From Citrus sinensis (lineage: Eukaryota; Streptophyta; Magnoliopsida; Sapindales; Rutaceae), in assembly GCF_022201045.2 (NCBI RefSeq), contig NC_068562.1, positions 3,100,001-3,164,000 of the forward strand: 64,000 nucleotides of DNA. Reading direction: 5' to 3'. Made by a program: the position numbers and the translations under genes. Positions 35,112-48,200 of this stretch are shown here, piece by piece. The first letter of the stretch is position 1. Each line of letters starts with the position of its first letter. The notes below the pieces were generated by a model that was given only the letters and a program-made list of their open reading frames with translations, was not told where the DNA came from and made no database searches.

Positions 35112-35183
35112 TTCCGTTGCCGGGAATTGAACCCGGGTCTCCTGGGTGAAAGCCAGATATCCTAACCACTGGACGACAACGGA
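35112..35183 (-). tRNA. tRNA-Glu (anticodon UUC)
   Basis: Minus-strand 72-nt cloverleaf. The acceptor stem TCCGTTG pairs with CAACGGA and is followed by discriminator A. D-arm region GTCCAGTGGTTAGGATATC contains the pol III A box. Anticodon stem CTGGC/CCCAGG-type encloses loop CTTTCAC, so the anticodon is TTC. The T arm CCGGGTTCAATTCCCGG contains the B box. There is no intron, and a plus-strand poly-A run at 35225 is upstream, not a terminator. It reads as a normal nuclear tRNA-Glu. Confidence -1.
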
Positions 35184-38146
35184 GTCTTGTTTGTCGTTTT
35201 GACTAACAATAAGATATAAATACAAAAAAACAAAATTTGACTGACTGTCAGCAATCGTTCTTTGAAAGTATGATAAGGCTAAAAAGTTATTTCTCCTTTA
35301 CACACACTCCATCTTTTAAAATAAATATCAATATATGCACTATTTGGCTGAGTTTGAGCGCAAGATCTTTTTAGAATTTTTTTTTTTCCCCTTTTTACCG
35401 GCTCATATATCCTACCAGCAAAATATGAAATATGAGTTCTCCGAAGAACAAAAGAATAGACGTACAATTGATGCGATAAGACCGTGTCGAAGACTTAGGG
35501 GCTAAGGTCCCAATTCGCATTTGCGAGAACTGACAGGCAAAAGAATCATGGGCTTTGGCAGTGGCATCCTTTGTATTTAGTCAAGCAAATTACCAATTTG
35601 ATTATGCACGTGAACATGACAATGAAGACACATTCTGTGGTTACAAATACTTTGTCGTTTCGCATCTTTCATAATTTTCTTCCACAGAAGAAACCAACCA
35701 AAATGGGAATCACTTTAGCATAGTTAGTTTATTGGACCCAAACCCGGATGCTTCCTGAATCCTAACGTGTCGATCTCCCAGCAAGAGAATACAAACACAA
35801 TGTAATATACGTTAGAATTTATCGTGCGTTTTTTTTTATTCCTCGAAGAACCTGAACCTGTGCTATTCCCTATCCCCTGGTGACTGACCGGGGGTGAATA
35901 GTGATTGAAGAAAAATGAAAGAATCCGATCATTCAACCATCAAAAGGTTATCTCCACGTGTCGACTTCTTGGCGTAGGCCATAGGGTGGCATCTGTTTTT
36001 GAACGGTGTACGTACGACTACCCACACAGTCATTTGTATGCTTTGGTTAATTGATGTAGAATAAAATATAATAAATTTAGGATTTATTTAAGAGAGATGT
36101 ATGTGCATTTAAATTATTTAATAACCAAACAAATATTATTATGTTTGTTATCATGCAAAAATTAATGCAGTAGTTAAATTTAAATCGTTGTATCCACGTC
36201 CAGTCCCGGCCCCCACGCGGGAATCAGGGAGTGGCAGTCTTGTGATTATGTTCGATCAGAGGAAACAGTGAAACTCAGATTGCTTTTCGGCGAAAGAATC
36301 CTTCACATGACTCGCTCGCACCTTTCTTATCTAAATTTCAACCTTCTTTATGACCGCGTGCCCACTTCTGCTTGTTCCATTGGTCCGTATTGGATTTGGC
36401 ATTTTGGGTCTAGATTTAACTTTTTATGTGCTCCGAGCACCGACTTTGGAATTAAAATTTTAATTAAAAATTTAATAAAAATACACCAAAATGTCGTCTT
36501 AAATTTAATTTTTTTTAAACAAATCTAAAATGATATTATTTTAGATGTGTTTTAGTCAGGCCTTGGTTCCATTCATTTTCCTTGAAATTGTCTTTGCAGA
36601 AATGTATTTTTATTTTAACATGTTTTTTTCTTTTGTAGAATTATTAATTTGTTTTTCCTTTTCTCTTTTTTTTTTTGTAAAAAATATACTTTTAAACGTA
36701 TCAATAATATTCTTTTTTTTTATTTCACATTACTTTTTTTTCATAAAATAAATTAATGCCTTTATTTGATGAAGCTACATATGAAAATAGTTGACCAAGG
36801 TATCATATTCATTGAGAAGGTAATTCTAGAAGCAATCACGCGTTAAGTGTAATTGGTGTTACAATTTCATAAGGATTAATCATATAACATCATATGAGAG
36901 AGTTGCTCCTCACTATTTGATAACTTTACTAAATCATTACTCTCTCTTTATTTAATTATTTTCTTTTTGAAAAAATAAATATAAACTTTTAGGGTGACAT
37001 TGTAACATTTTTTTTTCATTTTTTTTTGTAATGATAAAGGGCTCACTGCATTCCCGCCTCAACTTCATAGCAAAATAAATAAAATTTAATCAATTTTGAA
37101 TTAACGATAAACTTGCTCCAGAAATCTGTCTTGGTGGGATTGTGATCGAGGTTATTGGTTGTTGAAAATCTTTTTTTTTTTCTTTTATATAACATTGTAA
37201 CTTCTTACTTTAATTATGAATTAGTTTAAGTTACTACTATTTCAAAAAAAAAAGTTTAAATTATAGTATTCATGTGTACGAACAACTATTTGGATGACAT
37301 CAATACACCAAATTAAGGTTTCGATTGGGATAATATCTTGAATTAAAGTTTTTATTAGATAGAATATTTATTTAGTATAATTTTTAAGAAAAATGTTTAC
37401 TTAATTTTCAACCACAAGCCAATAACCTATTGCTTTGATCAGCACCTCCTTTCTTTAACTCTAAAATAGAAAGTTTGATTCTCCTTAATGATTAAGCTTC
37501 AATAGGCTTGTGTTGTGGTGCTTCGGCTGAATTATATACAAGATTGAAAAATAATAATAATCACAAACTTTGGTTAAAAAAATAAATACATTTGCTGAAG
37601 ACGTGACTCTTGTTAAATAAAACATGCAATATGGCAAGAAATTTTCTTTTTTAGATAATTAAAACATCTTAACAGAGATTTGTACAGTAAAAAAATAAAA
37701 AGTAAAAATTCAACCACAAACTAACGTCACATATCAGACCACAATTACGATCAGTTGAATGAGTTAACAAAACGAGATTGCCGACAACCAAATTTTTGGT
37801 AACCATTCAAGTTGAAGACGAGGACAGAAGCCACCATTAAAAATTAAAAATTGTACGAAAAATTCCAAACTCACCGACCCTTTGCTCTTCCACCATCCAA
37901 GTTCATCAAGTTGACCCAATTATGCGACGCCTCGGAAAGTGAGAAAGAGAGAGAGAGAGAGAGAGAGTACGGAAAATTGGCGTATTTGCAGTGAATCTTA
38001 TAACCTTCCCTTTCAAGCATGAATACATGTACACATCCATACATACATAAACGTAAACTAGTTTTTATGTGCGTCATCTGTCGCTCTTATTTATCTTGGA
38101 AGTTCATTAATTAATTCAGACACAACAATAGAAAGAAAAAAAAAAA
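35184..38146. other. Intergenic spacer upstream of the GARP gene
   Basis: AT-rich with many poly-T runs (36660-36730 and elsewhere). No gene is recognised; small frames such as 36268-36751 are F/L-rich shadows of poly-T. A (GA)n repeat lies near the right end in the likely GARP leader. Confidence -1.
37944..37968. repeat. (GA)n microsatellite in the likely 5' leader of the GARP gene
   Basis: An uninterrupted GAGAGA run about 180 bp upstream of the ATG at 38147. GA/CT repeats near plant start sites are often bound by BBR/BPC proteins. Confidence -1.
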
Positions 38147-40362
38147 ATGGGACTGAACTTGGATTTGAACATGGCTTACGTTCCAAAAACAACCAAGGTG
38201 TCAAAGCTCCATGAGTGTATTAAAAGATTGGAGGAAGAGAGGAGAAAGATCGATGCTTTTAAAAGTGAACTTCCTCTTATCATGCTTCTTGCGGGAAATG
38301 GTATGCACGTGTAATTGTTATTTATGTATATGAATTTCTGTTTTACGTGCTGAAGAGTTTTTTCTTTTTTCTTTTTTTTTTGGGGGGGGAATATTGATGG
38401 GGTGGTTTAATTGTTTGTGTAGCTATTGGGAAATTGGAGAAGCAGGCAATGCAGTGTACAGAAGTGGAAGAAGAGGTCGACGTTGTAGAATTGACGGCAT
38501 TTAAGGGGAATAATGATGAAGGTGGAGGGGTTGAAAGGGGCGATGCTGATTTGAGTGACAGGAGAGAGTGGATGAGTTGTTTCCAGGCTTGGAGTTCTGA
38601 TGTCAGCTTGGATAATAACAAACAACAAACTGCAGTGTCTGAACCAACTTTGGTATGCAAAATTACACTGCTTCCCCCACCCCCTCCCCCACCGGCCCCC
38701 CTTTAAAGAAAGTACAAAAATTATAATGAGGTTTCTTTCCTATCTTTGATATTATTTTAACAGATGAAAGGAAAAGGTGATCAGTGTGTTTATGTGAACC
38801 CAATTCAAATGAGCAGTGGAGAAGGGGCATTTATGCCACTTACGGAGCACTTTAGTTTTGCAAGAACCGAAGGGAAAGAGGTTTCACGAGTTCCTAGTCT
38901 TTCTTTGATGACTCCAGCTATGAATCTGGGTTTTTACAATTCAATGAGCAATGGAAGGCAACCGAATTTGCATTCCAGATTGCAGAATCTGCAGAAGAGA
39001 AGGCGGTGGCTGAATAGAAAGAAACAAAGGAGGAGCTGGTCGGCTGAGCTTCACCAGCTCTTTCTACAGGCACTTAGTCATCTTGGAGGATCTGAAGGTT
39101 AGAGCTATGGAACTGAATATATAACTTGATTAAATTTTTTTTTTAATAATTACGAAACAAATAACTGGTCTGCTTCTGGGCCAATTCACAATGATCTTAG
39201 AATAAGAATCAAATTTGTGAATTGCTAACAGCTTCTCTTTTGATTTGACAGTGAGATAAATTCGTCATTGGGTTCGAGAATACGATTTAAATAAGTATTT
39301 ATTAGCAGCTCAAATTTGGTTCTAAATTACAAAACGAATATGCATCTACTTTAAACATTTTTTGCTTTAAATTAACTGAGCACGGTGCCCAGTTGAGTTA
39401 TGTTCTATACTCTGTCTCATTTATTTAGCAAAGGGATTTTTCCTGGTCTTTCTTTAGTCTTTTGATTGTTTATATTAAAATTATTTGCTTTGGGTGATGT
39501 TTAAAGCTTCTGAAGTCTTAAAATAAAGTATATATAAAAGGGCAATGACTGTCTTAGTGCCTGTGAAGGTTGCACCACAAAAGGAAGAGAAAACGAATAA
39601 GCATATGTATATTAGAAGCCTCAATTTATTCTCAAACTTCCAGGAATCATTCGTCTTTTCTCCCAGAATACTTGGGACATTGTAACTTTCCAAAAGTTTC
39701 ACAAATCAATTCTATACTAAGTATCCATCATTTCCGCTCTTTTTGGCTTGGTTTTTCTTGATTCTCTTTTCACCTCCTCTTTGAATAGTTTGTATCTCTG
39801 AGACTACGTGCTTTGTTCTGTTGTGCAGTGGCAACTCCTAAGCTGATAAAGAAAATCATGAATGTGGACGGCCTCACCAATGACGAAATAAAAAGTCATC
39901 TGCAAGTATGTTTTTTTCCTCCTTATTAATTAATCTTGTTCTCACACTTGTTAATACCTTACCTCATCTCGAGCAATACTTTTCCCTTAATGGATTGATT
40001 AACGCATGCATATGTATAAATATATTCTTGTCTTTGTGTTCTAGTAGAAATATCGGGCTCATCTGCGAAGCCCTTCAAATAATTCTTCATCTGGCCAAGA
40101 CAATCATCCACGGATAGCTAATGTTCAAGTTGGCAACTCCTCGAACTCCAGCATTTTACAGTGTGGTTCTTCAAAATCACAAATTCATGTGCCAAGTAGT
40201 TCTGCTAATACCATCTCCATGTCTGGCGGCAACCGTGTGGTAGCTGAAGAAGATGCCAGATCAGATGGCCATAGCTGGAATGGTGCGGTTTCATCTACAT
40301 ATGCTATGAATTTTGCCCAAACAGATTTATCTGGGAATCAGCCTATAAACATAAAGATATGA
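38147..40362 (+). CDS. GARP G2-like transcriptional repressor of the HHO/NIGT1 family (HHO5/UIF1-like)
   Basis: Five exons (38147-38300, 38423-38652, 38764-39097, 39829-39905, 40048-40362) give 369 residues with fitting phases. The start MGLNLDLNM contains an LxLxL EAR-type repression motif (residues 3-7). Residues about 17-52 ([20 protein letters not shown], then [12 protein letters not shown]) form the helical dimerisation domain typical of HHO proteins. The G2-like Myb domain spans 214-273 ([60 protein letters not shown]), with SHLQKYR conserved. The C-terminus is Ser/Asn-rich. HHO/NIGT1 proteins are nuclear repressors in nitrate/phosphate signalling; HHO5/UIF1 is tied to floral meristem control. 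The paralogue is inferred from the short N-terminus and its position beside Misato. Confidence -1.
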
Positions 40363-41550
40363 TGGCTTTAAAGTGGAGTTGCTTTTCATAAGCCACTAGT
40401 GAGATGGGATGGGGGATTCTACGTGTATTATGAAACATCAATATATCTTAGTAGTTCGTAATGTTTTATCAATGGCTTGCACTAGCCAGTTTATTTTAAT
40501 ATTTATTTTTAAATATTCAGGACTCTCTAATTAGTGTCCAAGTCTTAATTAACTTTGTTATGGAATGGTTTATTATATGTGTATCTGTAAAGTTTGAGGT
40601 GTTTGGCTTTATATTCATTGTTATTTCTCCCCCAAAATACAATCAATGAAAATTCAGAACGGTTGCTATCGATAAATATCTTAGAAATTTTGCTTTGTTA
40701 TTGGAATATCACCGTCTAATCACTAGACAATTAATAATAGATATAACGGTTGATCTGTATCTATAAATATCACCATCTAATCACTAACAATTTATAATAA
40801 CTAACTGACAAGATTATTACTACCGAACCAAAGTGGCCTCCGGTTTTGTTTTCTTTATTAGAAAACCAAGTGCACATGAATTCATTATTTTCACATAAGC
40901 TGCTAACTTTGTTTTGTATATTTCTCTTATTGTCCTACCAATACATGACTTTGAATGACTCCAAGACAATGGCAGTTTCACTTCACTATTCATTGGATTC
41001 TTTCTATGCTCAATGCCTTAACTCTCATCTTCAATCTATTTACTTACTTTTTTTGTTCAATTTTCAAGATTGAAGATTTCAAACGTTAAACACATGTCAC
41101 TTCTGTCGGATTACTAAAGGTATCATTTACTTGGATTTGTTTGGGGGCAATACTTGGGAGGGTTAATTGGTAGTTAACAAATGTAAACATAATTAATAAA
41201 ATTGTAAAGGTTAGATAAATATCAACATGTTATATTATCGTCACAGTTGCCTGTAATACTGATATTCATGCAAAGCTGAACCAGTAACCACATTATTTCA
41301 ACTTCTTTTCTCGGGCCGATTAAGAGCATCTTAGCAGTTGTCTAAATGGGTGCATTTCCTCTGTCTTCCGCGCTATTATTGCAATATGATGTTTTGATTA
41401 ATTGCCTCGCGTCGACTTGCAAATTACGTTTTCTGAATGGGTGTTGCTACTCCCACCCCTTCAAATTCCGAAACTAACCCTCATTGAACCCTCCTCTTTC
41501 AACTCCATTGCTTTCCTCTATTAGCGTTTAGCTGAGAATCATAAGAATTA
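40363..41550. other. 3' flank and spacer after the GARP gene
   Basis: A 3' UTR is likely up to about 40650. Two near-identical short segments (TATCACCGTCTAATCACTA at about 40708 and TATCACCATCTAATCACTA at about 40767) form a small direct repeat. The frame at 40846-41073 is not convincing. Confidence -1.
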
Positions 41551-41551
41551 T

Positions 41552-41824
41552 GGCCCATTTAGGATTGAGATCGGATAGATATAATTTAAAAAAATACAAT
41601 ATTAAAGTGTTTGATAAACACTAATTGTTGTAATTTGTAACATATGTTTATATGATTTTATATTTATATGATGAAAATTTTATTATATTTTTAATTATTT
41701 CGTCAAAAATATCATTTAAAAATTATATTTACTACATGCTATTAACTTTTGTTTTATAATTATGTTTTTTTTTTTACATAAGTTGTAACTTAAAAGTTAT
41801 AGTACCTCAATTCTGAACAGAACC
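41552..41824. mobile_element. hAT-like MITE
   Basis: About 273 bp, AT-rich, non-coding, with imperfect terminal inverted repeats: left GGCCCATTTAGGATTGAG (from 41552), right CTCAATTCTGAACAGAACC (to 41824). Ends of the type GGCCCTGTTTGG-ATTG are typical of plant hAT-derived MITEs. The target duplication is not clear, and its right end touches the next element. Confidence -1.
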
Positions 41825-42540
41825 TTAGGTGGTATTTATTTTTTTGTCTGAAATCTTAATAGACCTGAATTAATCTAAATTCTGAATAAAGTTGAATGTC
41901 TGAATCTGAATGACATGTTTTTTTTTTGTCTTAATAGCTAAAAATAATTATTAAGTTGTTTACTTTTTTAACTTAAAAAATTTGAAAACTAATATTTTTC
42001 CATTTATGCCCTTACAAATTATAATGTTAAACAAATAATAAACATCTCAAAGAACATAAATAATGTAATAAATTATCATAACATAAATCATATTCAATTG
42101 AGTAGAACTCTTTAATATTTTATATCATATATGTTAATCAATTTTATTATAGTTTGTGATGTTTTTATATGAAAAATATTTATAAAAAATACAAAGATAA
42201 ATAATGCTAATTTGAACAAAATAAAAATATAAAAATAATAATAGTCTACCAATACATATTATCACAAGTTATATACAGATGGATAATAATATTAATTATT
42301 AAAATTTATTTAGGTAAGGATGAAAATTAATTAATTAAATAGGGATGTTTAAATATCTTTTAATGATAGCATTCAAACTTTTTAGATTAAGTAAAAAGCT
42401 AAAAAAATAGCTTAATAATTTAATGACTTAATTACTGAAAATCTTCATTAAGTTGAAAAAACAAATAGATTTAATGACTTAACTGATTAAAATTAAGTCA
42501 ATTAAGTCATTAAGTTTTTATAAAAAAAACAACCCCTTAG
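41822..42540. mobile_element. Second MITE-like element abutting the first
   Basis: Non-coding ~720-bp AT-rich segment. The left end CCTTAGGTGGTATTTATTTT is imperfectly repeated in reverse at the right end (AAAAAACAACCCCTTAG, to 42540). Subterminal ACTTAAT motifs recur (about 42420-42520). The AAGGGGTTGTTT-type terminus is seen in hAT-like MITEs. Boundaries are approximate. Confidence -1.
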
Positions 42541-45208
42541 TCTACGAGAATGAAAGAAAAATCCAACAAGCCAGAAACCTACAAGATTACAATAGAGTTT
42601 TTTTTTGTTTTTTGCCTCTTATGCCGAAATAGAATTTAAAAAAATGTTTATTTTGATGGCTATGGAATATACACCCAATTTTTATTTCTTAAACTTCTTG
42701 GCGTTTTGATTTATTCAATAGATTATTCCTTCTATTCAGAAATAAAAAAATTACAATTCGTGTTTATTTTCTCTATTCCTTTAGACATTTCAAATATAAA
42801 AATTAGAATTATCAAAAAAAAAAAAAAAGAGAGAGAGAGAAAAGGCACTTTGTTGATTATTTAAAACAATAATTCAGACTACTACGGTTTTTAATGATGC
42901 TGAGAGTGATGCATAAGCTAAAGCAGTAATTTTCGACTGAGGGTAGAGTAGTAAATTAAAAAAAGACTTTATCAGGACTATTAAGGTGTGGTGAAAGCAA
43001 TACTATTTTTAATTTGTCTTCATAGCCCTACTTTAAAGGGTGGTGATATTTAAAGTTTTAATTTAATTTCATTACCGTTCACTTTTCAATTAGTAGTATT
43101 TATTTAAAAAATTATCCCTAATAAAAAATATAAATTTTTTTTCTTCTCCCTCATGCTTTCAATAGATCACATTTTGAATTGAATATTAACTTCTAATCAA
43201 ATCTTAAATTAAAATTTAAATAAAATCTTAGATTATTACACAAAATCAAAATCACTATTAGGGGTGGACAAATAATTCTACCCAACCTGATTTGAAAAAT
43301 AAGTGTTTGGATCGGACGTGAATGAAAATTTCAACCCAAATTGGATGAGATTTTAGGCAACTCGATTGAATTGGGTCAAACCCAATCCAATCAGAATATT
43401 CGATCTGAGTTGACATGACACTGAATTTTAAAAACAAAATAAACTTAAGGATTTCTCTATGATACTATATATATTTTTATAGTACTAATGGTGGGATTTG
43501 TGGACCCTTAAATATTAGTATTTTAATCCACTTTTTATTAGTAAAGTTTCATCAAATTAAAGATCTCTTATCATCTAGTAAATAAAGTAATGAGATAATT
43601 GCTAATATAAACATTGTTAATTCAAATAAATTTAACTAATTACACCCAATCAATATCTAGCAATGCATTTAGAATAATACACAACTAATTTACTTAAACT
43701 TCAACAACTAAGAGAGAAACTACTAAGATTCTATGACAATGACATTAACACAAAATTTTTTGCTTGCTAGAATCAAATCTATCATTATTCTTCGATTATT
43801 AGAATAGATTTCTTATTGTGCAAACTTTGAAATAGGTCTCTTCTTGTTGTTGTACAAGCATGACAAATAATTGTAGCTTTAATTGAGATTCTAGCTTTAA
43901 AAACTACTTTATTCTTCAACTATATTTAAATATACCATGTGCTTTTCGGCCTTGCACCGAGATGAAGATTGCTCCTATCCATTATTCGTTCTTCTCTTTT
44001 CCACTAGATATCGATAGACTAACAACCTAGAATAAAGATCAAAGAGGAGAAAGGAGAGCAGACAACTACTTTGCCATTCCAGCTTCATGAAAAAAAAAAA
44101 CAAAAGAAAATGTTTGATTCTTCGATCTTTATCTACAAGAAGATGCACACATAAGGATTATGCAATGAAACTTAATTGCTGAATGTGTCAAAAATTCAAT
44201 TTCAAATAAAATAACTTAAGACATTGTATTTTATTTTATTTGTTATTATTATTATTATTTTAAATTTAAAATCACCCTTTAATCTATTTGTTATATATTA
44301 TTTTAAAAAAACTAAAAATTTTTAATAATAAAAATAATATATACCATTAATTAAATTTAATGATGCATATTTCTTTTATATTATTGATGGTATATGAAAA
44401 AATTACGGCATCATAAACTTACTTAATTACTTAAATAATTTGAGGGGTCAGAAAGTCATTACTCCACTTTTAATTTTAGAGCCCACTTAGGCTTGAGCCC
44501 ATTGGACTCAACAGAACACAGCTCACGAAATGTTTCCGGCGAAAAGAACATGAGAGATTGGATATCAATACAAGTCGGATCCAGATGGATCTGCACCACT
44601 CGGATCCGACCTATATCCGCCCGCCTTATTAAATATTGCCGGCTGTTTTTTCGCGGGTTCTGCTCGCTCACTCAATGCTTTGGAATATTTAGTCTTTCTT
44701 GAATTTATTATTGTAGACTATCAAGTTGTGGATTTCCGGTTAATTTTCTGAGAGTTCTCACCAACCACAAGGAACTGCACAGATTGCAGATTGGCAATGC
44801 TACAGCCTACAGGACAGCTTTCAAGCAACGAGTAGGCAACCAATTTGTTTTCAAGTCTACCCGATTACTATCCGGACAGGGTAAATCCGGATCCGTATCC
44901 AAATGGTGCAGTCCCTCCACAATTCTAGACTAATTTTGACTTTCGACTGAAGACCCCAACAAAGTACGCGCCGTTTTCCACTAGCTACCTCTAGCGTCTC
45001 TAACACAGACAGGCTCCCGCATCTCTTTCTCCCGCCCTAGCAGCGGCAGAGTACACAGGTAAAGTATTAAAGACCAGACTTTCAAGTTTCTATGATAAAC
45101 AACAAATCTTGTCTCAACTTTTTATTTAATCTTATTATTTAGCATAATATTACTGTTGATGGAATTTGTAGGCGCATAACATTAGTACCGGTTTATTGGT
45201 TGGCAGCT
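42541..45208. other. Spacer and promoter region of the Misato gene
   Basis: A/T-rich with (GA)n at about 42829-42841. A segment at 43262-43430 (GGGGTGGACAAATAATTCTA, CCCAACCTGATTTG, then GGGTCAAACCCAATCCAATC) looks like dispersed-repeat sequence, but I cannot classify it. AGCCCA site II elements lie at 44480-44485 and 44496-44501. A likely 5'-UTR intron has its donor at about 45059 (ACAG/GTAAAG) and acceptor at about 45171 (TTTGTAG). Confidence -1.
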
Positions 45209-48200
45209 ATGAGAGAAATCGTGACCGTCCAAGTCGGAGGTTTCGCAAACTTCATTGGTTCTCATTTCTGGAACTTCCAGGTACACCTTCATTATCAAAA
45301 AATAAATAAAAATTTGCAGCTTATTTTGTCGACAATAATGACGTATATTTGCTTTTGTTCGAATTATGCTGCTGCCCATTTAGTGTTGTAATTATATGTT
45401 TAATGCTGCAGGATGAGTTACTTGGTTTGGCTTCGGATCCTAACAACGACCCAGTCTTCAGGAATCAGTGTCTAAACATGGACGTTCTCTACCGCACTGG
45501 TGAGACACAACAGGTGAAGAGTTTGTCTTTCGAACTCTGTTTAAATAATTTTTGTTGCCTGTAAATCTATTGGAAGTCAATTGATGGTTGGGTATCAAAC
45601 TACGCTATGCAGGGCGTCCTGACATATACTCCCCGTCTGCTTTCTGTTGGCTTTCAAGGTACTTTAATTTATATATTTGCAGTGTTGATAAATATCTATT
45701 TTCCTGTGTTTTGCTCTAGGTAATGGCAAGCTCATTTATGTAAGGAACTAGAATTGGAAATAAAATCTTACTTATTTGCTATGATTTGGTCATATTGAGA
45801 GCCTCTGTCTCAATTAAAGCGAGTGAGTTATTTTACCATAGGCCTTACTATGAATCTTGCTCCTTTTACTTCTCTTTTCTAACAAAGTCTGTATAAAGAC
45901 AATAAAATTTGTTTTGCGCTGTTCTGTTTGTGGGTATATTTAATTTAGTCTTTCCAATTGCAGGATCCCTTGGATCTATGAGTTCACGTGGTTTATTGTA
46001 TAATGAGAGTTCTCCTGGACCGTCAGATGTGGTCACATGGTGAGAACTTTTGTTTAACTATTTTACATTAATATTACAATGATGATGCTTGTCAACTATT
46101 TTTGTGTGCTTGCACGCTGCCAACTTCTGCTGCTTCACATCCAAATCATCTATTGTCTTATTCCTCTAAGATAATGTACTTTTGCCAAATTACAAGTATG
46201 GACTTATCTTCTATGAACTACCTGCACCTTAATTTGCAGTTGTTTAAATTGGGTATCTTACGACTTGTCAGCAAAGATGTTGGCTTAATGATGAAACAGT
46301 GTTTAAACTTGTCTATTAATCTACTCTTGTTGCCATATATGTTTTTGTAATCTGATGATGGTATGTAAATGAATTGAATATATGTAGACCGATGTGTAGG
46401 TCTGATAGTGTTTGTGGTATATAAATGAATTGAATGTATGTAGACCAATGTGTAGGTCTGGTAGTGTTTCCACTCATGCATCTGCACCTCGTAAAAAGAA
46501 CTTGTTCTTGCAACGTTTGTATGAGGAAGAGCAGGAGAGCTTCAGTATGATTAATGGTACCAGCAGTGGGAAGAGTGATTCTCAAAGAGAGATTCAGGAT
46601 AAGGATATAGTTGAGTTTTTAGATAATCACGTTGAGTTTTGGACTGATTTCTCAAAAGTGCATTATCATCCACAGAGTTTATACGAATTAGGTGGATTAT
46701 GGATGGACCCTCAAGAATTTGACAATTACGGAATTGGAAAGGATGCTTTCTCTGAAGGTTTCCGAGGAGAGGAAATATGTGAGAGGCTTCGCTTTTTTGT
46801 AGAAGAGTCTGACCATATTCAGGTATATTTTACTGGATACACATTTTACCTTCTATTGTGATTTCGTTATGGGAACTCTTGGGAGATTCAAGCACTTTTT
46901 ATCCATTTATCGGTTTCACCCCAACACTGAATTCCATCAAAAACAGTTGTCTGCATGCTAAACTAAGGTCAAGATTGAAGATGTCTTTTTCAAGCTTCTT
47001 GAAGTTTAAAATGACATAGGTTCTCACTAGATACTTCTTTTCATTAGTTTTTGAATATTTGGCGATTTTGACAGGGGTTTCAATTTGTTGTTGACGACTC
47101 AGGAGGTTTTTCCGCTGTAGCTGCAGATCTTTTAGAGAATATTGCTGATGAGTATGCAAACACTCCAGTCTTGCTCTTCGCCGTCCGTAGTCCCAGTTCT
47201 CAGATGAACCTCAGAAGTCGGAAGCAGACAATCTTCAGGGAACTTCACGATACAGTTTCATTTTCAAGATTAGCTTCCTTCGGTAAATTGATTGTACCAG
47301 TTGGTTTACCCTTCTTGAATGAAAGTAAGATATTTTGTTCATCGACTGCATTTTTAATATGATATTTTGGCTCCTCTGTGTCTGCCTGTATATTTTATAT
47401 TGAAAGCATTTTCTGGAATTCTGGTTTGTTTTGACAATTTGGTTTCTCTGACTTTGTGAAATAGTTCACTTTTAATGATTGCGTTGCATGTGCAGAGTAC
47501 CCTCTGTATGTTAGTCATTGTGTATTGCATGCAATACTCGTATATTCTTCTGCCATGTATTTTAATGTTTCAAACTTAATCATGATTATCTAGATTTTAC
47601 ATACTCGTGTTGAGCCATCAGTCACTCTTCAGTTCTCCACGTCGTTTGTTCTGATTTCTCCTTTCTGTGGATTAATCTTCTGCTCATGATTTTGAAGGTA
47701 AAGCTTCAACATTACTCTGCATTGAAAATGAGAAGCCTTACCATTGCAGTGCAGTTTATGCTGCTGCGCTACACTCTGCAACTCTTCCTTACCGAATGGA
47801 ACCAGTGGGGCCCACTGCAGATTCGTTTGATGTTTTTGGTGCCGTGGATATTAACGGTTTTGTACAAATGTTAGCTGGGCAAGCTAGGCAGAATACAGTG
47901 GCTATTCTTGATGCTGCAATGCCGGCACCAGCGTTGAATGGTATTAGGACAGGCTTACATTTCATGCTATTACTTAGAGGTATTAAGTTTGGCTATTCAT
48001 TTTGTATCTTGCTTTCCAGGGAAACAGCACGAACAATCTTTACTTGGGAATCTGCAGCCTCTGACACCGGAGGTATCTGAGGATGTGGAGGACTTGCAGG
48101 CTGTGGAATCTATGATTATTCATGGAGCTCTTCGGTCAGGTACTATTTAGAGTTGTCCATTTTTAGTGAATGATCCAATGCCTCAGTTTTATGGGGTTAT

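Noticed and set aside
36268-36751. Frames upstream of the GARP gene
   Set aside because: Phe/Leu-rich translations of poly-T tracts.
46218-46585. Minus-strand frames with repeated RPTHRSTYIQFIY-like units
   Set aside because: The repetition comes from the 56-bp tandem duplication in the Misato intron, not from a repeat protein.
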